From positions 1 through 8,996 of the forward strand of contig CAJXJU010000029.1 in assembly GCA_913055195.1 (NCBI GenBank): 8,996 nt of DNA, given 5' to 3'. A program made the translations under genes and the position numbers. The DNA comes from an uncultured Desulfohalobiaceae bacterium. GTDB lineage: Bacteria > Desulfobacterota > Desulfovibrionia > Desulfovibrionales > Desulfonatronovibrionaceae. Below are positions 4,621 to 8,996 of this stretch, in pieces. How positions within the stretch are numbered: the first letter of the stretch is position 1; each line of letters opens with the position of its first letter. Under the pieces are notes generated by a model. The model ran no database searches, was not told where the DNA came from, and was given only the letters and a program-made list of their open reading frames with translations.

Positions 4621-5643
4621 TTACTCCGATTTTGCTTGTTTTAGTTCCTCAATCTCTTTTTGCATTTTTTTGATGGTTTTTACTAACTCAGGGAGTTTTG
4701 GCAGGATAACGCTGGTTCTGAGATAAGTTTTATGTTCCATAGCCGGGCTGCCACCAACGTCCGTATGCGGTGGCAAGTTTTTACCTACTCCTGACTGAGC
4801 AGATACTCTGCAATTATCACCTATTTTTAAATGTCCAGCTACTCCAACCTGTCCGGCCAGAATTACGTTTTTGCCCAGAGTTGTGCTGCCAGCAATACCT
4901 ACCTGGGCAACAAGAATAGAATTTTCACCTATTTTAACATTGTGTCCAATCTGGACCAGGTTATCAATCTTTGTGCCCTGTCCAACTCTTGTTTCTCCTA
5001 AGGCTGCCCGGTCAATGGTTGTATTGGCTCCTATTTCCACATTGTCTTCAATTACTACTTTACCGATTTGAGGAAATTTTTCCAGGCCAGGGCCTCCTTG
5101 CGCAAAACCAAAGCCATCACTGCCAATGACCGCGCCTGGATGTATAATAACATTGTTCCCGATTATGGTCCTGGCCATAATGGTTACATTGGGATAAATA
5201 ATGCAATTGTCGCCAATGACGCTGTCTTCCCCAACATAGCACGATGGGAAAATTTGTGTATTCTCACCGATTTTTACCCCCGGTCCAATATAGACATGGG
5301 GATAGATAACTGCGGTGGGGTGGACCCGGGCATCTTCATGGATAAATGCCAGAGGACTTTGACCGACAAAAGAGCCTTGAGGTTTTGCAAATAATTGCAC
5401 TGTGCGCACAAAGTCCAGATAGGGATTTTTACTTATCAAAGCACGGCTCAGTTTGTCCGCGTGCTCTTCATCGACAATGACCGCACCGGCATTTGTCGTT
5501 TCTAATAAGGGCAGATATCTGGGATTGGCCAGAAAGGAAATTTCATCTTCTCTGGCCATGTCCAGGGTATTGACACCGGTTATTTCCAGGTCATCGCCTA
5601 TGAGTTTCAGACCTAATTTTTGGGCTAACCTTGACAGGAGCAT
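4621..5643 (-). CDS. lpxD: UDP-3-O-(3-hydroxyacyl)glucosamine N-acyltransferase LpxD
   Basis: LpxD is the third lipid A enzyme: it adds the N-linked 3-hydroxyacyl chain at the 2-amino group of UDP-3-O-acylglucosamine, after deacetylation by LpxC, which is not encoded here. The 340 residues comprise an N-terminal uridine-binding domain (about 1-100, with [20 protein letters not shown]), a hexapeptide-repeat beta-helix (about 101-300) and a C-terminal helix ([20 protein letters not shown]). H234 in [12 protein letters not shown] corresponds to the catalytic His of E. coli LpxD (H239), and H271 in VAGHLKIG to the second conserved His. GSDGFGFA (174-181) is a family signature. The start codon overlaps the skp stop as TAATG, indicating translational coupling. 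Confidence 0.97.
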   Translation of the reverse strand: MLLSRLAQKLGLKLIGDDLEITGVNTLDMAREDEISFLANPRYLPLLETTNAGAVIVDEEHADKLSRALISKNPYLDFVRTVQLFAKPQGSFVGQSPLAFIHEDARVHPTAVIYPHVYIGPGVKIGENTQIFPSCYVGEDSVIGDNCIIYPNVTIMARTIIGNNVIIHPGAVIGSDGFGFAQGGPGLEKFPQIGKVVIEDNVEIGANTTIDRAALGETRVGQGTKIDNLVQIGHNVKIGENSILVAQVGIAGSTTLGKNVILAGQVGVAGHLKIGDNCRVSAQSGVGKNLPPHTDVGGSPAMEHKTYLRTSVILPKLPELVKTIKKMQKEIEELKQAKSE

Positions 5644-6182
5644 TATTTCTTCCCTGATTTATTTTTTCCTTTCGCTCTCCAGGCACGGTTGAGTTCAACA
5701 ATAATTTCTCTGGTAATGTCTATGGCATCGTCAGCATAGAGAAGAGCAGGATTTCGTGTATCTAAAATAAGGGTAAATTTATGTTTTTTGCCGTATTCGT
5801 CTATCAATTTAAAAAGAGAGTTTAAAATTGGCTGAAAGAGCTTTTTTTCTTCCAGTGCTGCTTTTCGTTGATAGGCCCGAAGCATGTCCTGAAAATCCCT
5901 GTATTTTCGTTTGAATGCCAGTTCTTTATCCTGCTTGGCTTCCTGGCTGAGAACCAGACTCTGGTTCTGAAGTTCTTCTCTTAATTTGTCCAGTTCTTCT
6001 TTCTGGCGGCGCAAATTTTGTTTCATTTTTTCAGTATTTTTTTGCAATTCTTTTTTTGCCTGTTGTCCTGGCTCTGATGTGTAAACCACTTTTTTGACAT
6101 CAATAATGCCCAGCTTTGTCTGGGCCAGGGCCAGTGACGTAAAGAACAAAACCATTGTTAAACTAATGATAATTTTTTTCAT
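5643..6182 (-). CDS. skp: Periplasmic OmpH/Skp-family chaperone
   Basis: Skp trimers hold unfolded outer-membrane proteins in the periplasm and hand them to the BAM complex. The 179-residue product has a Sec signal peptide ([20 protein letters not shown], likely cleaved after A20), a first strand [20 protein letters not shown], a long charged coiled-coil arm (about 40-125, rich in K, E, Q and R) and a closing segment [26 protein letters not shown] that returns to the body domain. This is the OmpH family layout, with a basic C-terminal tail. It follows bamA by 27 bases, with AAAGGAGTC (6187-6195) as ribosome site, and its stop overlaps the lpxD start. The bamA-skp-lpxD-fabZ-lpxA linkage is widespread in Gram-negative bacteria. 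Confidence 0.93.
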   Translation of the reverse strand: MKKIIISLTMVLFFTSLALAQTKLGIIDVKKVVYTSEPGQQAKKELQKNTEKMKQNLRRQKEELDKLREELQNQSLVLSQEAKQDKELAFKRKYRDFQDMLRAYQRKAALEEKKLFQPILNSLFKLIDEYGKKHKFTLILDTRNPALLYADDAIDITREIIVELNRAWRAKGKNKSGKK

Positions 6183-6209
6183 ACAAGACTCCTTTGGTTA
6201 GGTTTGGGG

Positions 6210-8942
6210 TTAAAAAAATTGGCCGACACTGAATTCCAGTTTGCTGTATTTTTCACCATAGAGTTCGTCCAGACCGTAACCATATTCCAGGCGCAATGGG
6301 CCAAGTGGTGAGTACCAGCGGATTCCAGCACCGACACTTCTATAAACTTCAAACTTGAATTCATCTTTATCCCATGCATTACCAGCATCAAAAAAGACAA
6401 GCCCCATGAGGCCTATTTCTTTGTTCAGGGGATATAGTAACTCGTAGTTGGTAAAGAATTCTTTATCTCCGCCTTTATAGTCTCCATTATCATATTTAGG
6501 GGCTATCTCACGTCCAGGATAGCCGCGAACGCTGTTCATACCGCCAATATAAAATCGTTCAAAAGATGGAATTGGTTCATCTGAATTGGGCATAACATAG
6601 CCTAAACGGACATGCCAGTGAAAAATTGGCTTTTTGAGTATGGGATGATAAAAGCTGAAATCATAAAAATATTTAATATAGTTATCGTCCCCGCCAATAA
6701 ACCCGCCTGCATTTTCAGCGGATAAAGTATTAATAGTGCCGCGTGAAGGATTGAGTCTTCTGTTTGTTGTGTCTCTGGTAGCGGCTACATAAATGGCACT
6801 GGCCCAATTTTCTCCAGCCATATCTTTGATATCTTCGTTAGCATCACTCGCTATATTGTCAATGGTATATTTTTCCAGACGATAGTTCCAGTAAAGCCTG
6901 GTATATTCTCCCAATGGATAGGCAAATTTTATCTTGCCACCGGTGGATTCTTTATCATAATCAAAAAATTTTTCTGTAGTCCAGTAAAGATCAGTACCAA
7001 TGCCCAGTTTGGAGTCATTGAGATGTGGATTCCAGAAACTGAGATTATAACTTGTCCGACGGCCGCTAAAAGTGCCTCTAAGCCCCAGGACGTATCCTTT
7101 GCCAAAAAGATTGCGTTCCTGGATCTGGCCTGCAACAAAGAATTTATCCAGAGATGAATAGCCAGCGCCCAATGAAAGCATTCCTGTAGGTTTTTCTTTT
7201 ACTTTAACCTTCAGGTCCAGTTGATCCGGCCTGTCCGTAGGCACAGTCTGGATATCTACTGTTTCAAAGTAATCCAGTTTGTTCAAGCGGACATTAGACC
7301 TGCGTAAGGCAGAGCCACTAAATAAATCACCGTCAGAAAGGCGTAGTTCTCTTAAAATTACATTGTCTCTGGTTTTGGTGTTGCCTTCAATGGTCACCCT
7401 GCGGATATATACTTTCTGGCCTTTGTTCAGGATATAAGTTACATTAATTTTTCTATTTTTTTCATCTTTGTCCAATTTGATATCGCTTTCAGCAAAAGCA
7501 AATCCAAAGTCAGTATAAAAATCAGCCAATTTTTGTAAGTCCTGGCGCATGATGGAGCGGTCAAAAAATTCGTTTTCTCTGGCCAGGTCGTCCAGTTTGA
7601 TGATGGCATATAGTTTGTTTTCAGGGACAATAATATCTCCTTTAAAGTCAATTGTCCCCACTTTATAGCGTGGGCCTTCAATGACCTTAAAGGTTATGTA
7701 GATGCCATCGTCTTTAAATTCCACTTCAGGTTGGCCCACACGCGCATCAAAAAAACCGCGGTTACCATAGTAGGCTTCCAATGCAGCAGCATCGCGCTCC
7801 AATAGTTCCTCTTTGAGCACTCCACTGCCTGTGAGCCAGGAGAAAAATCCCCGTTCAGACAATGCTAGCTGGTCTTTGAGCTCGTCTGGATCAATCTGTT
7901 TGGCCCCTTTAATGCGGATTTTTTTGATATATAATTTTTTTCCTTCCTTGACTTCGATGTTTAAGCGTGCCTGTCTGGGATCAGTCTGTTCCAGTTTATA
8001 GCTTATTCTGGCCTGGTAATAGCCTTTTTTGCGGTATAATTCCCTGATTTTATTTAAATCTTCAGCCAGGATTTTGGGATTCAACACTGAGCCGGTTTTG
8101 GTGGACATGACCTCTAAAATATCGTCTTCGTCAATGGCATCAGCTCCAATAACACTAATAGCCTGGATAAGAGGCTTTTCTTTGACAATAATCGTGATTT
8201 TTTTTCCCTCAGGCAGATCTGATACTCTGAACTGTACGTCGTCAAAATAGCCTAGCTCAAAGAGCCTTTTTAGTTCAGCATGGATTTGTTTGGGGTCAAA
8301 AATGTCACCTTTCTGGATCTTTAAGCGTAGCAAGACTACGTCCTTGTCCAGGATTTTGGTCCCTTTAACTTCAATTTCTGCAATGCGCTCTTTTTTGAGG
8401 AGCTCCAGTTTTATCTTTGCTGCCAGTTCCTCAATGGCTGGCAGGATATTAATGGTTCCTTTTTTGACCACAAACAATGCTCTGGGAGATTTAAGCCCAA
8501 AGGCTTCCACCAGCCGTGCGTCTATGCTGATGGTTTCTCCCACCTGAGAGAACGTGCCGTAAACAGCATACTGGGCATTACCTAAAAGAGCTACGTCTTT
8601 AACAGTTGCCAGGTCAAGATATTCAATTTGCTGCTCATCAATTATCTTTAAAGTTTCTTGAAAGTCTTTAACAAGAAAACCCTGTTCACGTAGAGATTGA
8701 ATCAGGAGTTTGGGCAGGCTTTCTCGTAGATACTGAAGATCAGGCGCGGCATTGACTTCAAAAGGCAGTACCAAAAGTTTGATTTTAGTCAGATCCCGGG
8801 CAAAGGCAGTAGTAGTCAGGCAGAAAACAATCGCTAATAATACTGCTGTTGCGGCTTTTGCTGCTCTCGCTATTGAAAAGCAAAAGGATAACCTGGCCGT
8901 TTGTAATAACATTGGCCGGAAGTTATATGTCTTGTAGCTCAT
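6210..8942 (-). CDS. bamA: Outer membrane protein assembly factor BamA with extra N-terminal domain
   Basis: BamA is the Omp85-family core that folds and inserts outer-membrane beta-barrel proteins. The 910-residue product is longer than the roughly 800 of E. coli. Visible parts: a signal peptide after a long basic lead (likely cleaved after AFA48); an extra alpha/beta domain (about 52-185, LLVLPFEVNAAPDLQYL to LEAKI-like helices) that resembles the FlgO/TolB N-terminal type of fold; five POTRA repeats (about 186-256, 258-334, 335-425, 426-508, 509-585); and a 16-strand barrel domain from about 586. The loop-6 signature VRGYPG is at 805-810, and the protein ends in an aromatic residue (SVGQFF), as outer-membrane barrels do. 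AGGGAG (8949-8954) six bases before ATG 8942 fixes the start, although M11 is also possible. The start overlaps the upstream probable lolD by 20 bases. Confidence 0.96.
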   Translation of the reverse strand: MSYKTYNFRPMLLQTARLSFCFSIARAAKAATAVLLAIVFCLTTTAFARDLTKIKLLVLPFEVNAAPDLQYLRESLPKLLIQSLREQGFLVKDFQETLKIIDEQQIEYLDLATVKDVALLGNAQYAVYGTFSQVGETISIDARLVEAFGLKSPRALFVVKKGTINILPAIEELAAKIKLELLKKERIAEIEVKGTKILDKDVVLLRLKIQKGDIFDPKQIHAELKRLFELGYFDDVQFRVSDLPEGKKITIIVKEKPLIQAISVIGADAIDEDDILEVMSTKTGSVLNPKILAEDLNKIRELYRKKGYYQARISYKLEQTDPRQARLNIEVKEGKKLYIKKIRIKGAKQIDPDELKDQLALSERGFFSWLTGSGVLKEELLERDAAALEAYYGNRGFFDARVGQPEVEFKDDGIYITFKVIEGPRYKVGTIDFKGDIIVPENKLYAIIKLDDLARENEFFDRSIMRQDLQKLADFYTDFGFAFAESDIKLDKDEKNRKINVTYILNKGQKVYIRRVTIEGNTKTRDNVILRELRLSDGDLFSGSALRRSNVRLNKLDYFETVDIQTVPTDRPDQLDLKVKVKEKPTGMLSLGAGYSSLDKFFVAGQIQERNLFGKGYVLGLRGTFSGRRTSYNLSFWNPHLNDSKLGIGTDLYWTTEKFFDYDKESTGGKIKFAYPLGEYTRLYWNYRLEKYTIDNIASDANEDIKDMAGENWASAIYVAATRDTTNRRLNPSRGTINTLSAENAGGFIGGDDNYIKYFYDFSFYHPILKKPIFHWHVRLGYVMPNSDEPIPSFERFYIGGMNSVRGYPGREIAPKYDNGDYKGGDKEFFTNYELLYPLNKEIGLMGLVFFDAGNAWDKDEFKFEVYRSVGAGIRWYSPLGPLRLEYGYGLDELYGEKYSKLEFSVGQFF

Positions 8943-8996
8943 GTAATACTCCCTGATGAAGTCTTAGTTTTTTGTTCATTTTTTTGGCCAGACTGT
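8923..8996 (-). CDS. Probable LolD C-terminal end (partial)
   Basis: One minus-strand frame enters from the right edge and stays open to a TAA at 8923-8925, overlapping the bamA start by 20 bases. Its last 23 residues begin SLAKKMNKKLRLHQG and end VLHELQDI. This matches the style of the end of LolD-type ABC ATPases, where 'A-x-x-M-x-R' is followed by a short strand and a 'G-x-hydrophobic' turn. LolD energises release of lipoproteins from the inner membrane, and lolCD just before bamA is a familiar arrangement in Desulfovibrio-like genomes. Only 24 codons are visible, with no nucleotide-binding motif, so the call leans on gene order. Confidence 0.5.
   Translation of the reverse strand, partial: SLAKKMNKKLRLHQGVLHELQDI
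8949..8954 (-). promoter_or_regulatory. Ribosome binding site of bamA
   Basis: AGGGAG on the minus strand lies six bases upstream of ATG 8942 and favours this start over the internal ATG ten codons later. It sits within the end of the upstream partial gene, consistent with coupled translation. No promoter is visible in the 54 bases before bamA, so the operon promoter lies outside the window. Confidence 0.65.

Overview
The window joins two very different kinds of DNA. The right three quarters (about 2409-8996, all minus strand) is a tightly packed outer-membrane biogenesis operon. Read in its own direction it runs: end of a probable lolD, bamA, skp (ompH), lpxD, fabZ, lpxA, lpxI. The use of LpxI for lipid X formation, the gene order, and a BamA with an extra domain before the POTRA repeats point to a Gram-negative sulfate reducer of the Desulfovibrionales (Desulfobacterota). 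That assignment is inference from gene content and order, not from a database match.

The left quarter (1 to about 2400) is AT-rich, is read on the plus strand, and looks like the far end of an integron gene-cassette array. Four attC-like recombination sites lie at 165-225, 896-981, 1249-1320 and 1798-1871. Each opens with a YYYAACAA-type R'' box, folds into a GC-rich hairpin, and ends at or near a GTTRRRY-type R' box. In attC1 and attC4 the hairpin has one clear extrahelical base on the arm where the strand-selecting base of attC sites lies.

The attC sites divide the region into cassettes: (A) a partial cassette ending at 219 with the 3' end of an unknown gene; (B) 220-975, a PIN-domain toxin with a small partner protein; (C) 976-1314, with no convincing gene; (D) 1315-1865, a DUF4258-like plus DUF2283-like pair that may be another toxin-antitoxin module; (E) from 1866, one 148-residue protein of unknown function with no recognisable attC after it. 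Three cassette reading frames use the TAA inside the R'' box as their stop codon. No integron integrase gene is present. Given the cassette orientation it would lie to the left of the window, if it exists at all; otherwise this is an integrase-less attC cluster (CALIN type).

The array and the lpx operon converge at about 2346-2408. The operon genes serve one purpose. LpxA, LpxD and LpxI make the lipid A precursors. FabZ supplies acyl chains from fatty-acid synthesis. Skp and BamA deliver and insert outer-membrane proteins. LolD would power lipoprotein release to the outer membrane. The most interesting content is the cassette array with its toxin-antitoxin-like cargo, the gene-less cassette, and the junction with the 3' end of lpxI.
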